Shown here: positions 25,621-34,812 of the stretch, piece after piece | Numbering within the stretch: position 1 is the stretch's first letter | Layout: every line of letters begins with the position of its first letter | Source of the DNA: Bacteroidales bacterium UBA4333 | Lineage (GTDB): Bacteria > Bacteroidota > Bacteroidia > Bacteroidales > Paludibacteraceae | Assembly (NCBI GenBank): GCA_002394335.1 | Contig: DGTP01000002.1 | Span: forward strand, 118,703 to 182,702 | DNA: 64,000 nt | Direction: 5' to 3' | Translations under genes and position numbers: made by a program | Notes under the pieces: model-generated | Database searches by the model: none | What the model was told of the DNA's origin: nothing | Seen by the model: the letters and a program-made list of their open reading frames with translations, nothing else

Positions 25621-26340
25621 ATGAAATATATCTTAAGACCATTTTATATCATTTACCAGTACCTGATAGCACTGCCTCTGGCATTGGTACTGACGGTTTT
25701 CACTTCGATCTTCACGATCTGCCTGTACCCGTGGCGAAATACCGAGTTTGTGCACAAGGAGCAGCAGTTCTGGTCGAAAAGCATGTGCCGGCTAATGCTT
25801 TTGCCGGTGCATGTTGACGGTCTGGAGCATATTGTGCCGGGGCAGAGCTATGTATTCGTCAGCAACCACCAGTCGATGTTCGACGTGTGGGTGATCTACG
25901 GCTGGCTGCCGGTGGTATTCAAATGGCTGATGAAAGCCGAACTGCGCAAGATTCCCTTTGTAGGTACCGCCTGCAAGGCAGCCGGACACATCTTCGTTTC
26001 CCGCAAGAATGCCAAAGCCTCGTTCGAGAGCCTGCAACTGATAGAGAAACAGCTGGTGAACGGTGTCTCGACGGTGATTTTCCCCGAAGGCACCCGCACC
26101 AAGGACGGCAAGTTGGGGCGGTTCAAACGAGGAGCATTCCAGATAGCCTTGGATCTCAAACTGCCGGTAATCCCCATCTCGCTGAGCGGCTGTTATGAGG
26201 TAATGCCCAAAGGCGCATGGACAGTACACCGCCACCCGATACATATGCACGTCGGCGAACCTATCGACCTTGGCCAGTTCGCCGAACCGCAGGAGGCGAT
26301 AGAGTATGTAAGAGAAAAAGTAGCGTTAAACATTAAATAA
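25621..26340 (+). CDS. plsC: 1-acyl-sn-glycerol-3-phosphate acyltransferase
   Basis: A 239-residue membrane-associated acyltransferase that converts lysophosphatidate to phosphatidate. An N-terminal hydrophobic hairpin (YLIALPLALVLTVFTSIF) precedes the catalytic NHQSMFD box (His83 and Asp88), a KAELRKIPFVG segment, the glycerol-3-phosphate-binding FPEGTRT, and the late VIPISLSG. All four acyltransferase blocks are present. The ATG at 25621 fits the family length; longer in-frame readings extend back into the kinase gene. Confidence 0.93.
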   Translation: MKYILRPFYIIYQYLIALPLALVLTVFTSIFTICLYPWRNTEFVHKEQQFWSKSMCRLMLLPVHVDGLEHIVPGQSYVFVSNHQSMFDVWVIYGWLPVVFKWLMKAELRKIPFVGTACKAAGHIFVSRKNAKASFESLQLIEKQLVNGVSTVIFPEGTRTKDGKLGRFKRGAFQIALDLKLPVIPISLSGCYEVMPKGAWTVHRHPIHMHVGEPIDLGQFAEPQEAIEYVREKVALNIK

Positions 26341-26349
26341 AAAACTATT

Positions 26350-26787
26350 ATGCATTCAGATCCTAAAGACTGTTTATATTGCCAGAACAACGAGACTTTG
26401 CACTCGTTGATGATCGAGATCGGGCATCTGCGCGTGTCCCGCGCATTTGTATTCAAAGAGCAGACCTACCACGGCCGCTGCCTTGTGGCTTACGATGAGC
26501 ATGTGAATGACCTCAACGAACTGTCCGACGAGCAACGCAACCTCTTCATGGCAGACGTAGCCGACGTGACACGCGCCATGCAGAAGCTCTTCAACCCGGA
26601 GAAAATCAACTACGGCGCTTACTCCGACAAGTTGAGCCACCTCCATTTCCACCTGGCGCCCAAATACGTGGACGGACCGGACTACGGAGGTACCTTCCAG
26701 ATGAACCCCGGCAAAGTCTATCTGAGCGGGCAGGAGTACGAGCAGATGGTGGAGGCACTGCGTGGGGAGTTAAAAATCAACCATTAA
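26350..26787 (+). CDS. HIT family protein
   Basis: A 145-residue histidine-triad protein. The nucleotide hydrolase/transferase motif is visible as HLHFHL (His97, His99, His101), preceded by a CLYC pair near the N-terminus that may bind zinc with other ligands. HIT enzymes hydrolyse nucleoside phosphoramidates or dinucleotides; the substrate is not known here. The end of the gene (LKINH) and the gap to holB lie in a TTAAAAATYAACC-type simple repeat. Confidence 0.9.
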   Translation: MHSDPKDCLYCQNNETLHSLMIEIGHLRVSRAFVFKEQTYHGRCLVAYDEHVNDLNELSDEQRNLFMADVADVTRAMQKLFNPEKINYGAYSDKLSHLHFHLAPKYVDGPDYGGTFQMNPGKVYLSGQEYEQMVEALRGELKINH

Positions 26788-26798
26788 AAATTACCACA

Positions 26799-27962
26799 TT
26801 GCTTTTTCGCGAGATCATAGGTCAGGAGGCTGTGAAGCGACAGCTGATCAGTGCCGTGGAAGACGGACGTGTGCCCCACGCGCTGTTGCTGACAGGGGAG
26901 AAAGGTGTCGGCAAGTTGCAGCTGGCAATCGCCTTCGCCCAATACCTCAACTGCGAGCACCGCACGGCGGAGGACGCCTGCGGCGAGTGCCCTACATGCA
27001 AGCAATACGGTCTGCTGCAGCACCCCGACCTGCATTTCGCTTTCCCGATCGTCAAGACCGACAAAGCCGATGTATGCGACGATTTCATCGAGCCTTTCCG
27101 CGAACTGGTGCTGACGCACGGATACTTTGACCTCGACGACTGGTACGACGCCCTGGGTGCCGCCAACAAGCAGGGGATGATATACGAGAAGGAGAGTTCG
27201 GAGATCATGCGCAAACTGAGCCTCAAAGCCTTCGGCAGAGGATACAAGTGCATGATCATCTGGCAGCCGGAGAAGATGAACACCACCTGCGCCAACAAGT
27301 TGCTCAAACTGCTGGAAGAACCGCCGGAGAAAACGGTTTTCATTCTGGTATCCGAGCAGCCGGAGATGCTGCTGAGTACCATCCTCTCGCGCACGCAGCA
27401 GATACGTGTGCCACGCCTCAAAGAAGAGGAGATAGCCGCAGCACTCACCGCCAAGGGCGTGGAGCCGCAGCAAGCCGAAGACTATGCGCACATCGCCAAC
27501 GGCAGTTACCTGTCCGCATTGAAGATGACCGAGGAGAGGCAGGAAGCACAGCAATACCTTGCCGATTTCATCGCTCTGATGCGCGATGCCTACACCGTAG
27601 GCGTACTGCGTGACCCGAACAAGAAGTTCGAGTCTCTGCAACGGCTGCGCAAATGGAGCCAGGAGATGGCGGACAGCAAGGTAGGCAGAGAGAAGCAGAA
27701 GAAATTCCTGCAATACGTACAAGCGCAGCTGCGGGAGAATTTCATCTACAACTTCCACGAGCCGCAGATGAGTTACCAGACGGCAGAAGAACGCGCTTTC
27801 TCGGAGCGTTTCGCCCCGTTCATCCACAGCGGCAATGTGGAGGCAATCATGGAGCAGTTACAGACAGCGGAGCAACAGATTCATCAGAACGGCAATGCCA
27901 AGATGATCTTCTTCGATCTGTGCCTGCAGATGATTGTATTGATAAAGAAACAAACGATTTGA
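26799..27962 (+). CDS. holB: DNA polymerase III subunit delta'
   Basis: A 387-residue clamp-loader subunit. MLFREIIGQE opens the AAA+ fold, with Walker A GEKGVGK (Lys39), a four-cysteine zinc module near residues 50-68 (CEHRTAEDACGECPTC) and an LLKLLEEPPEKTVFIL region after the Walker B equivalent. The start codon must be TTG at 26799: no in-frame ATG lies between the HIT stop and the conserved N-terminus. The gene follows HIT after 11 nt. Confidence 0.93.
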   Translation: MLFREIIGQEAVKRQLISAVEDGRVPHALLLTGEKGVGKLQLAIAFAQYLNCEHRTAEDACGECPTCKQYGLLQHPDLHFAFPIVKTDKADVCDDFIEPFRELVLTHGYFDLDDWYDALGAANKQGMIYEKESSEIMRKLSLKAFGRGYKCMIIWQPEKMNTTCANKLLKLLEEPPEKTVFILVSEQPEMLLSTILSRTQQIRVPRLKEEEIAAALTAKGVEPQQAEDYAHIANGSYLSALKMTEERQEAQQYLADFIALMRDAYTVGVLRDPNKKFESLQRLRKWSQEMADSKVGREKQKKFLQYVQAQLRENFIYNFHEPQMSYQTAEERAFSERFAPFIHSGNVEAIMEQLQTAEQQIHQNGNAKMIFFDLCLQMIVLIKKQTI

Positions 27963-27972
27963 CCGAATATAT

Positions 27973-29097
27973 ATGAACGATAAATTTACATTAGGCAATG
28001 ACGCTTGCGAGTTTCCGGAGAAAGGCTGCCGGCGTAATTCGGCACACATGCTGCCGGTGACAGACTGGTTATGCGACATTCCGGAGAACACCCGTATAAC
28101 GGATTTGATAGAGGTGCAGTTCAAGAACACCCGCAAGGGATATTATCACAACAGCGAGCACCTGCCGCTGGAGAAGGGTTCGGTAGTGGTGGTAGAAGCC
28201 AACCCCGGCTACGACATAGGCGAGGTCTCGCTCACGGGCGAGCTGGTGCGGCTGCAGATGAAAAAATATCACATCGACACCGAACGGTACGAGGTGCGCA
28301 ATGTGAAGCGTTTTGCCACCGAGCATGACCTGGAGAAAGCCAAAGAGGCGCATGCACGCGAGCAAGAGACGATGATCAAAGCGCGTCAGTTAGCCAAATC
28401 CCTTGGGCTGGAGATGAAGATAGGCGACGTGGAGTACCAGGGAGACGGCACGAAAGCCATCTTCTATTATATCGCCGACGGAAGGGTGGATTTCCGCCAG
28501 TTGATCAAGGTGTATGCCGAGACCTTCCGTATCCGCGTGGAGATGAAGCAGATCGGTGCCCGTCAGGAAGCCGGACGAATCGGTGGAACGGGTCCCTGCG
28601 GAAGGGAGTTATGCTGCTCCACATGGCTGACCAACTTCTCGTCAGTAGGTACCGGGGCGGCAAGGCTGCAGAATATATCGCCTAACTTGCAGAAGTTAGC
28701 CGGACAGTGCGCCAAACTCAAATGCTGCCTTAACTACGAGGTGCCTGTTTATGAGGAAGCGGTAAAGAAGATTCCGCACCGTAATATCCCGTTGGAGACA
28801 CAGGATGCCACCTATTACCAGTTCTCTACAGACCCGCTGGCAGAGACTGTCACCTACTCCTCCGACCAACACATGGCAGCCAACCTCACTACCATCTCCG
28901 CTGCACGCGCCTGGGAGATTATCGAAGCCAACAAACGGGGCGAGAAACCGGCGGACCTGCAACTCAAGAGCCACAGCAAAGAAGCCGAGATCGGCTATCA
29001 CAATGTGGTGGGACAAGACGACGTAACCCGATTTGACCGGAAGAAACGTAATTCACACCATAGAAATGACAAACGTCGCAATGAGCACAAGAATTAG
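27973..29097 (+). CDS. ricT: PSP1-domain protein RicT (YaaT-like)
   Basis: A 374-residue protein of the PSP1/RicT family, an iron-sulfur component of the Ric complex in Firmicutes that influences RNase Y. The conserved cysteine clusters GPCGRELCCSTW and GQCAKLKCCLNYE are present in the PSP1 C-terminal half, as is FRQLIKVYAETFRIRVEMKQIG. The C-terminus is basic and low in complexity (KKRNSHHRNDKRRNEHK). It sits between holB and gldH, a frequent Bacteroidota order. Its role in this phylum is unknown. Confidence 0.88.
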   Translation: MNDKFTLGNDACEFPEKGCRRNSAHMLPVTDWLCDIPENTRITDLIEVQFKNTRKGYYHNSEHLPLEKGSVVVVEANPGYDIGEVSLTGELVRLQMKKYHIDTERYEVRNVKRFATEHDLEKAKEAHAREQETMIKARQLAKSLGLEMKIGDVEYQGDGTKAIFYYIADGRVDFRQLIKVYAETFRIRVEMKQIGARQEAGRIGGTGPCGRELCCSTWLTNFSSVGTGAARLQNISPNLQKLAGQCAKLKCCLNYEVPVYEEAVKKIPHRNIPLETQDATYYQFSTDPLAETVTYSSDQHMAANLTTISAARAWEIIEANKRGEKPADLQLKSHSKEAEIGYHNVVGQDDVTRFDRKKRNSHHRNDKRRNEHKN

Positions 29098-29548
29098 TGT
29101 CCTCGCTCTCCTCTCGGCAGTGCTTTTGTCCTGCGGATCGAACACGGTCTATAGCGAGTTCAAGGATATAGACAGCGAAGGCTGGAACAGAGACAGTATC
29201 TGTGCCTTCACCATTCATATAGATGACACCGCTGCCACCTATCAGATGCGCCTGTATATCCGTCACAGGGAGACCTATCCGTACCAGAACATATGGCTGT
29301 TTGTGTCGGATTCGTCGTATGAGACGATGCCTAAGGACACCTTGCTCTTCTATCTTGCCAACGACAGAGGCGAATGGCTCGGGCAGGGCAAGAACGGCAT
29401 CGTAGAGATGCCGATGCTCTATCAGGAGCAGCGCCTGTTTGCCGACACAGGCGACTATACGATCTATATACAGCAAGCGATGCGCGACACCTTCCTCAAA
29501 GGAATAGAGAACGTAGGATTTGAACTATTGAAGTATGGGCAAGAATAA
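29081..29548 (+). CDS. gldH: Gliding motility lipoprotein GldH
   Basis: A 155-residue lipoprotein with signal sequence ending LLSAVLLSC at residue 18. The body contains LYIRHRETYPYQNIWLFV and DYTIYIQQAMR, recognisable for GldH. GldH is required for gliding in Flavobacterium but is also kept by non-gliding Bacteroidota. I use the ATG at 29081, next to the signal; ATGs at 29033 and 29066 extend further into ricT. The gene overlaps ricT by 17 nt and trmB by 14 nt, so the three are tightly coupled. Confidence 0.85.
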   Translation: MSTRISVLALLSAVLLSCGSNTVYSEFKDIDSEGWNRDSICAFTIHIDDTAATYQMRLYIRHRETYPYQNIWLFVSDSSYETMPKDTLLFYLANDRGEWLGQGKNGIVEMPMLYQEQRLFADTGDYTIYIQQAMRDTFLKGIENVGFELLKYGQE

Positions 29549-30296
29549 GCTGAAAAAGTTCGCTGAAATGGAGACTTTCTCCAATGTGTTCCAGTGCGGT
29601 GCACGGGAATCGCTGCCGAACAACGAGGTAGTGCAGATGGCAGGACAATGGAGGGCGCGGTATTTCAAGAACGACCACCCTATTGTCCTGGAACTCGGTT
29701 GCGGCAGAGGCGAATACACCGTAGGTATGGCAAGACGATACCCGGACTGCAATTTTATCGGTATTGATATCAAAGGAGCCCGGATGTGGGCAGGTGCACG
29801 GGAAGCAGAGATGGAGAAGATGGGCAATGTGGCGTTTCTGAGAACCAACATAGAGATGCTTACACACTTCTTTGCCAAAGATGAGATCGACGGAATATGG
29901 ATTACCTTCTGCGACCCGCAGATGAAGAAAGCCACCAAGAGGCTGACTTCCACCTATTTCATGCAGCGCTACCAGCAGATTATGAAACCCGACGGCGTGG
30001 TACACCTCAAGACCGACAGTCCCTTCCTGTACACCTACACGGTGGAGATGCTGCGACTGAATGCCTACCCCGTGCTCGCCGACACCGGTGATCTGTATGC
30101 CGAGAGCGGCAACGACCGCCTGACAGACGCCGCTGCACTCCAGACCCATTACGAGAAGCAGTGGCTGGACAGGGGGCTGAAAATCAAGTATCTGGAATGG
30201 CAGCTGACCCCAAAAGAGCGTTGGGAAGAACCCACTATCGAGATAGAGAAAGACACCTACCGCTCGTATGGCAGAAACTATAATACTAACACTTAA
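29535..30296 (+). CDS. trmB: tRNA (guanine-N7-)-methyltransferase
   Basis: A 253-residue SAM-dependent enzyme that methylates G46 in the tRNA variable loop. Motifs seen are LELGCGRGEYTV (SAM binding, near residue 54), FIGIDIKGARMW, the family-specific FCDPQMKK region near 125, and VHLKTDSPFLYTYT. Overlaps gldH and is followed 12 nt later by an AraC regulator. Confidence 0.95.
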   Translation: MGKNKLKKFAEMETFSNVFQCGARESLPNNEVVQMAGQWRARYFKNDHPIVLELGCGRGEYTVGMARRYPDCNFIGIDIKGARMWAGAREAEMEKMGNVAFLRTNIEMLTHFFAKDEIDGIWITFCDPQMKKATKRLTSTYFMQRYQQIMKPDGVVHLKTDSPFLYTYTVEMLRLNAYPVLADTGDLYAESGNDRLTDAAALQTHYEKQWLDRGLKIKYLEWQLTPKERWEEPTIEIEKDTYRSYGRNYNTNT

Positions 30297-30308
30297 CACA
30301 GCTATCCA

Positions 30309-31163
30309 ATGAACACCGACAGTAACATCCCTATTATGGACTGCCCTTACGGCGACTATATGATAGGCGACGCCAGTGGCAAACTGATGAACGAGTACGG
30401 CCGCTTCCCCTGTAAGATCAACTGCGGCGTCTATGCCTTGCTGGTACGGGGTACCGCCTCCGCGACGGTTAATATCACCGACTATTCATTCCAGCAGAAC
30501 GACGTACTGCTCTTCGAGCCGGGCAGTTTCCTGTTCATCCACGATTTTTCGGATGACGCGTTAGTATATTGGATTGTGTTCGGCAGCAGTTTTCTGGAAA
30601 AACACACCTACAACAACCGTATGTCGCTCTCCAATATACCGATCAAATCGCCCAAACTGTCCCTTTCGCAAGAGCAGGCGGATGTGTTGTGCAGCATGTA
30701 TGACACGCTGATCAAGGCGCTCAACGCCAAGCCGTCCATGCTCAACTCGGAGAAAATGACCCATGTCTTCTATCTCCTGCAGAGCAGTTACGCTTCGTAT
30801 ATACGCGAGCAGGAAGACGTAGTGATGAGACCGGTGGACAGAAAAACAGAGATCTATCATGAGTACTGCCAACTGGTAGTGAAGCACTACCATGAGTGGC
30901 ACCATGTCAACCAGTACGCACAAGCGATGCGTATTACCCTGCCCCATCTATGTACTACCGTGCGCCAGGTGAGCGAACGCACCGCAGGGGATGTGATCAA
31001 CGACGCCATCCTGACGGATGCCAAAGCACAACTGAAAATCAGTAACTTGCAAATCAAAGAGATAGCGCTCTCTCTGGGGTTTGAGAACATAGCCTTTTTT
31101 AACCGGTTCTTCAAGTCACACGTAGGCGTCACGCCGAAGACCTACCGAACCACTTCCATATAA
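30309..31163 (+). CDS. AraC family transcriptional regulator
   Basis: A 284-residue regulator with an N-terminal cupin-like sensor (VNITDYSFQQNDVLLFEPGS) and two C-terminal helix-turn-helix units ending in ISNLQIKEIALSLGF then FNRFFKSHVGVTPKTYR, the classic AraC signature. It precedes the TPP-controlled TonB receptor by about 90 nt on the same strand. Regulation of that receptor is possible but nothing in the sequence proves it. Confidence 0.92.
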   Translation: MNTDSNIPIMDCPYGDYMIGDASGKLMNEYGRFPCKINCGVYALLVRGTASATVNITDYSFQQNDVLLFEPGSFLFIHDFSDDALVYWIVFGSSFLEKHTYNNRMSLSNIPIKSPKLSLSQEQADVLCSMYDTLIKALNAKPSMLNSEKMTHVFYLLQSSYASYIREQEDVVMRPVDRKTEIYHEYCQLVVKHYHEWHHVNQYAQAMRITLPHLCTTVRQVSERTAGDVINDAILTDAKAQLKISNLQIKEIALSLGFENIAFFNRFFKSHVGVTPKTYRTTSI

Positions 31164-31185
31164 TAATATTAACATACCGTTCAGA

Positions 31186-31260
31186 TTCATTCGGGGTGCC
31201 TTGATAAGCTGAGATCAGACCCGTCGAACCTGGGCAGATAATGCTGCTAAGGAAAATGAA
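31186..31260 (+). promoter_or_regulatory. TPP riboswitch (THI element) overlapping the receptor start codon
   Basis: Conserved aptamer blocks are present in order: CGGGGTGC (31192-31199), CTGAGAT, ACCC, GAACCTG, GATAATGC and AAGGAAA. A P1 stem pairs TTCATT (31186-31191) with AATGAA (31255-31260), which contains the ATG at 31256. Thiamin pyrophosphate binding would therefore be expected to hide the start codon directly. The helix between the first two blocks is short. Confidence 0.93.
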
Positions 31261-33517
31261 GAAAACATTTCGCAAGGCTTTTATCGCCTGTTTTGTATTG
31301 GCTGCAAGCCAAGTAGTTAATCCTCTGAAAGCAGAGGACAGTATCCGGTATCGCGAGTTGGAGCAAGTGACCGTCACTGCGCCGATTCTGAAACAAGTGA
31401 CGATGTCCAATACCGTAGTGGATGAAGAGGAACTGAACCGCCAGAACACGGGTCAGAACCTCCCCTACCTGCTATCAACCACGCCTGCATTGCAGGTGAC
31501 CTCGGATGACGGTCTGGGAGTCGGGTACACCTATTTCAGAGTGCGCGGCACCGACCACACGCGTATTAACATGACTGTCAACGAAGTGCCCCTCAATGAC
31601 CAGGAGAGCCAGACCGTCTTCTGGGTGAACATGACCGATATGGCGAGTTCGATGAAATCGGTGGACATACAGCGCGGTGTAGGCAGTTCGACAGCCGGTT
31701 CCGCCTCTTTTGGCGCATCGCTCAACATGACCACGGGGGACACCGACTCCGCCTCGCACCTGTCGATCGGGTTCAACGGAGGTATGTACAACACCTTCAG
31801 GGAGATGGTGAGCGGTCATCTGGCGCTGCCGAACAACTGGCATATGAATGCGCGCTTTTCGAAGGTGAACTCCGACGGTTTTCTATACCGCACCAACTCC
31901 GACCTGCTCAGTTACTACGGCGATCTGGGCTGGTACGGCAAGAAGACCCAGGTCATAGCCCGTTTCTTCGGAGGCAAGGAGAAGACAGGCATGGGCTGGG
32001 AAGGCGTGAGTTACGATGTAGCCTATGGCGTCAACGGCGCGGACAGGCGCTATAACCCCGCCGGCGAATACACCATGCCAGACAGCCAGGGCAACGACTC
32101 CACCGTCTATTACCCCAACCAGACGGACAACTACCAGCAGCAACACGCACAGCTGGCTGTCAACCACCGGTTCACGCCTCACTGGTCGCTCTCTGCCACA
32201 TTGCATTACACCCACGGAGGCGGCTATTACGAGCAATACAAGAAGAAGAGTTTCAGCTACTGGGGTATAGAGGGGAACGGCAAGACCTACGGCCTGTACC
32301 AGAAATGGCTGAACAACCATTTCGGCGGAGCCATGATCTCTGCGCGGTATATCGGTTACGGCGTAGATGTGCAGTTCGGCGGTGCAGCGAACGACTATGC
32401 CGGTACCCACTGGGGAATCCTTGACTACACCGCCAAGGCGCCTGCCAATACACTGCCTGTACACTACGAGTACTACCGCAACACCGCCAACAAGATAGAC
32501 GCCAACGGCTACGCCAAACTCAACTGGAATATCATCAACCGTAACCAGGAGCGGCTGACCCTCTACGGCGACCTGCAGTACCGGTTTGTACGCTACCAAC
32601 GCGATGGTCTGAACGACGAGAACATGGAAGAGCTGCCCCTCAAAGCGGACTACCATTTCTTTAACCCCAAAGCCGGCTTGACCTATATCAACGGCGGACA
32701 CCAGTTATCGGGATCCTTCGGTATGATCAACCGTGAGCCGAGCCGCAACAACTACAAGGAGAACGTCATCTACGACAAGGCCACCGATACATGGACGAAC
32801 ATGCCCAAGGCGGAGACGTTGTATGACTATGAGCTGGGGTACCGGTTCTCTCACCCGCGGTTTAATATAGGGTTGAACCTCTATTTCATGGACTATGACA
32901 ACCAGCTGGTGCTGACCGGCGAGTATAACGATGTAGGAGCCATGAAGACCACCAATGTAAAGGACTCTTACCGTCTGGGAGCCGAACTCACCGCCGGGGT
33001 GAAGATCACCGACTGGTTCCGCTGGAGCGGCAACCTGGTACTGAGCCGCAACAAGATCCTCAACTACAAGCAGTATATCGACCTCTATGACGACCAGGAC
33101 AACTGGAACTGGGTGGGTCAGGACTCCATCGAAGGCACTACGACGATTGCCTTCTCGCCCTCTGTGACGGCCATGTCGCTCTTCGAGTTCGAATACAAAG
33201 GGTTCTATGCCTCGATCCAGACCAACGTGACCGGCAGACAGTATCTGGACAACACCCAGGACGTACACGCCATGCTCAAGGCGTACACCACCACCAACCT
33301 GCACCTGCAATACCAGCTGCCGATGACGCAATGGTGCGGCAATAAGAAAGGCGTGCCGCAGCTACGCCTCATGTGCCAACTCAATAATATCTTCAATGAG
33401 AAATACGCCAGCAACGGCGGTGCCGACAACAGCCGCTTTGCGGACGGCAGCCGGTGCGTATGGTACTATGCGCAAGCCGGCATTAATGTGCATGCGGGTT
33501 TCCAGATAGATTTTTGA
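31256..33517 (+). CDS. TonB-dependent outer-membrane receptor, predicted thiamin uptake
   Basis: A 753-residue TonB-dependent receptor with signal peptide (FIACFVLAASQVVNPLKA). An N-terminal TonB-box-like LEQVTVTAP is followed by a plug domain (NLPYLLSTTPALQV, FRVRGTDHTRINMTVNEVPLND, VDIQRGVGSSTAGSASFGASLNM) and a 22-strand-type barrel ending with the aromatic FQIDF. The ATG at 31256 is used because the upstream ATG at 31241 lies in conserved aptamer sequence. Control by a TPP riboswitch points to uptake of thiamin or a precursor; TPP-regulated TonB receptors are known in Bacteroidota. No inner-membrane thiamin transporter or thi gene lies nearby. It ends 1 nt from the convergent trmD. Confidence 0.9.
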   Translation: MKKTFRKAFIACFVLAASQVVNPLKAEDSIRYRELEQVTVTAPILKQVTMSNTVVDEEELNRQNTGQNLPYLLSTTPALQVTSDDGLGVGYTYFRVRGTDHTRINMTVNEVPLNDQESQTVFWVNMTDMASSMKSVDIQRGVGSSTAGSASFGASLNMTTGDTDSASHLSIGFNGGMYNTFREMVSGHLALPNNWHMNARFSKVNSDGFLYRTNSDLLSYYGDLGWYGKKTQVIARFFGGKEKTGMGWEGVSYDVAYGVNGADRRYNPAGEYTMPDSQGNDSTVYYPNQTDNYQQQHAQLAVNHRFTPHWSLSATLHYTHGGGYYEQYKKKSFSYWGIEGNGKTYGLYQKWLNNHFGGAMISARYIGYGVDVQFGGAANDYAGTHWGILDYTAKAPANTLPVHYEYYRNTANKIDANGYAKLNWNIINRNQERLTLYGDLQYRFVRYQRDGLNDENMEELPLKADYHFFNPKAGLTYINGGHQLSGSFGMINREPSRNNYKENVIYDKATDTWTNMPKAETLYDYELGYRFSHPRFNIGLNLYFMDYDNQLVLTGEYNDVGAMKTTNVKDSYRLGAELTAGVKITDWFRWSGNLVLSRNKILNYKQYIDLYDDQDNWNWVGQDSIEGTTTIAFSPSVTAMSLFEFEYKGFYASIQTNVTGRQYLDNTQDVHAMLKAYTTTNLHLQYQLPMTQWCGNKKGVPQLRLMCQLNNIFNEKYASNGGADNSRFADGSRCVWYYAQAGINVHAGFQIDF

Positions 33518-33518
33518 T

Positions 33519-34196
33519 CTACTCTCCGAGCAAGTCAGGGCGCCGCTCTTCGGTGTGGCGCAGGGCTTGTTCGTAGAGCCACTCCTCTATTTTCGCCTGG
33601 TGTCCGGAGAGCAGAATCTCCGGCACTTTCCATCCCTTGTATTCGGCAGGACGGGTATAGACTCCCGGTTCCAGAAGTCCGTCCTGGAAGGAGTCGTTCA
33701 GCGCACTCTCCACGTCTCCTAACGCGCCGGGGAGGAGACGGACGATAGCATCGGTCATCATCGCCGCCGGCATCTCGCCGCCTGTGAGAACAAAATCGCC
33801 GATGGTGTATTCCTTGGTGATGAGATGATCGCGCACCCGCTGGTCAACCCCTTTATAGTGGCCGCAAAGGATGATAATATTCTCCTTGAGGGAGAGGGTA
33901 TTGGCTTCCTTCTGAGTGAAGCGTTCTCCGTCCGGGGCGGTGAAGATGATCTCATCGTAGTGCCGCTCCGACGTGAGGTGGGTGATGAGCCGGTCGATAG
34001 GCTCTATCTGAAGCACCATACCGGCGCCGAAACCAAAAGCATAGTCGTCCACCTTGCGGTGTTTGTCAAGGGTCCAGTCACGGAGGTTATGGACATGAAT
34101 CTCGCAGAGCCCTTTCTCTTTCGCCCGCTTGATAATAGAGTGGTTGAGAGGCGACTCCAACAACTCAGGACAACAGGATATAATATCTATACGCAT
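33519..34196 (-). CDS. trmD: tRNA (guanine37-N1)-methyltransferase
   Basis: A 225-residue SPOUT enzyme. MRIDIISCCPELL opens the protein, the SAM trefoil-knot motifs ILCGHYKGVDQRV and YTIGDFVLTGGE are intact, and the C-terminal domain carries PEYKGW-like PAEYKGWKVPEILLSGHH-type residues. It methylates G37 next to the anticodon and prevents frameshifting. The start is the ATG at 34196; an extension to 34205 would need TTG within a TTTTCAC repeat. It is the last gene of the long minus-strand run and is separated from yidD by that repeat. Confidence 0.95.
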   Translation of the reverse strand: MRIDIISCCPELLESPLNHSIIKRAKEKGLCEIHVHNLRDWTLDKHRKVDDYAFGFGAGMVLQIEPIDRLITHLTSERHYDEIIFTAPDGERFTQKEANTLSLKENIIILCGHYKGVDQRVRDHLITKEYTIGDFVLTGGEMPAAMMTDAIVRLLPGALGDVESALNDSFQDGLLEPGVYTRPAEYKGWKVPEILLSGHQAKIEEWLYEQALRHTEERRPDLLGE

Positions 34197-34198
34197 AA

Positions 34199-34228
34199 CT
34201 TTCAATTTTCACCTTTCAACTCTCACGG
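34199..34228. repeat. TTTTCAC-type repeat between trmD and yidD
   Basis: The tract TTTCAATTTTCACC then TTTCAACTCTCACGG belongs to the same simple-sequence family as 21276-21312 and 48574-48618. Confidence 0.6.
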
Positions 34229-34444
34229 CACCGGGTCGTATCCGCTTCCGCCCCAAGGATGGCATCTGAGGATACGTTTGACCCCCAGCCATCCTCCTTT
34301 GAACACCCCGTATTTGAGCACCGCCTCCACCATATACTGGCTGCAAGTAGGCGTAAACCGGCAGGACGGAGGGGTCAAAGGCGATATGCAGGCGCGGTAG
34401 AAATATACCGGCAGGAGGAATATTTTCCGGATGATCTGTCTCAT
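34223..34444 (-). CDS. yidD: Membrane protein insertion efficiency factor YidD
   Basis: A 73-residue protein matching the YidD family, which assists YidC-dependent membrane insertion. The diagnostic order is YRACISPLTPPSCRF, PTCSQYMVEAV, GVFKGGWLGVKRILRCHPW and GSGYDPVP. An N-terminal amphipathic helix (IIRKIFLLPVYF) probably lies on the membrane. It follows rnpA after 5 nt, the usual pairing. Confidence 0.96.
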   Translation of the reverse strand: MRQIIRKIFLLPVYFYRACISPLTPPSCRFTPTCSQYMVEAVLKYGVFKGGWLGVKRILRCHPWGGSGYDPVP

Positions 34445-34449
34445 TGCTA

Positions 34450-34809
34450 CTATCCAAGCGTTTTGAGGCGCTCTTCATTGAGTTTTCTGATGGCTTTGCG
34501 GACTCCCTTCTCCACCACGGCATAGGGCTGTTGCTCCTTGTCAATATAATTGAAGGCGAGCATATACCGCCCCTCCAGCGAATGCCGGTTAAGGCGATAC
34601 GCCTCTCTCATGAGGCGGCGCAGGCGGTTACGGGCTGTGGCGCGTTTGAACAGCGATTTGGGTGCCCACACCAGCACTTGCGTCTCGTCCTCTATGGGAA
34701 GATAAGTGACACGCAGCGGCCAGCAGACGAACCGTCTGCCTTCGCGGTAGAGTGTTTCAATGCGTTTCTGCCCGCACAGTCTTGAGGATTTAGGGAAGGT
34801 GTAACGCAC
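34450..34809 (-). CDS. rnpA: Ribonuclease P protein component
   Basis: A 119-residue basic protein that binds RNase P RNA for tRNA 5' maturation. The core KRATARNRLRRLMREAYR corresponds to the RNR motif, and FPKSSRLCGQKRIETLYREG is the usual N-terminal region. rpmH, its neighbour in many phyla, is absent here; instead it lies between hemD and yidD, as is common in Bacteroidota. Confidence 0.95.
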   Translation of the reverse strand: MRYTFPKSSRLCGQKRIETLYREGRRFVCWPLRVTYLPIEDETQVLVWAPKSLFKRATARNRLRRLMREAYRLNRHSLEGRYMLAFNYIDKEQQPYAVVEKGVRKAIRKLNEERLKTLG

Positions 34810-34812
34810 TCT

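Noticed and set aside
31241..31255. ATG at 31241 as start of the TonB receptor
   Set aside because: It lies in the conserved GATAATGC block of the TPP aptamer; the ATG at 31256 gives a clean signal peptide.
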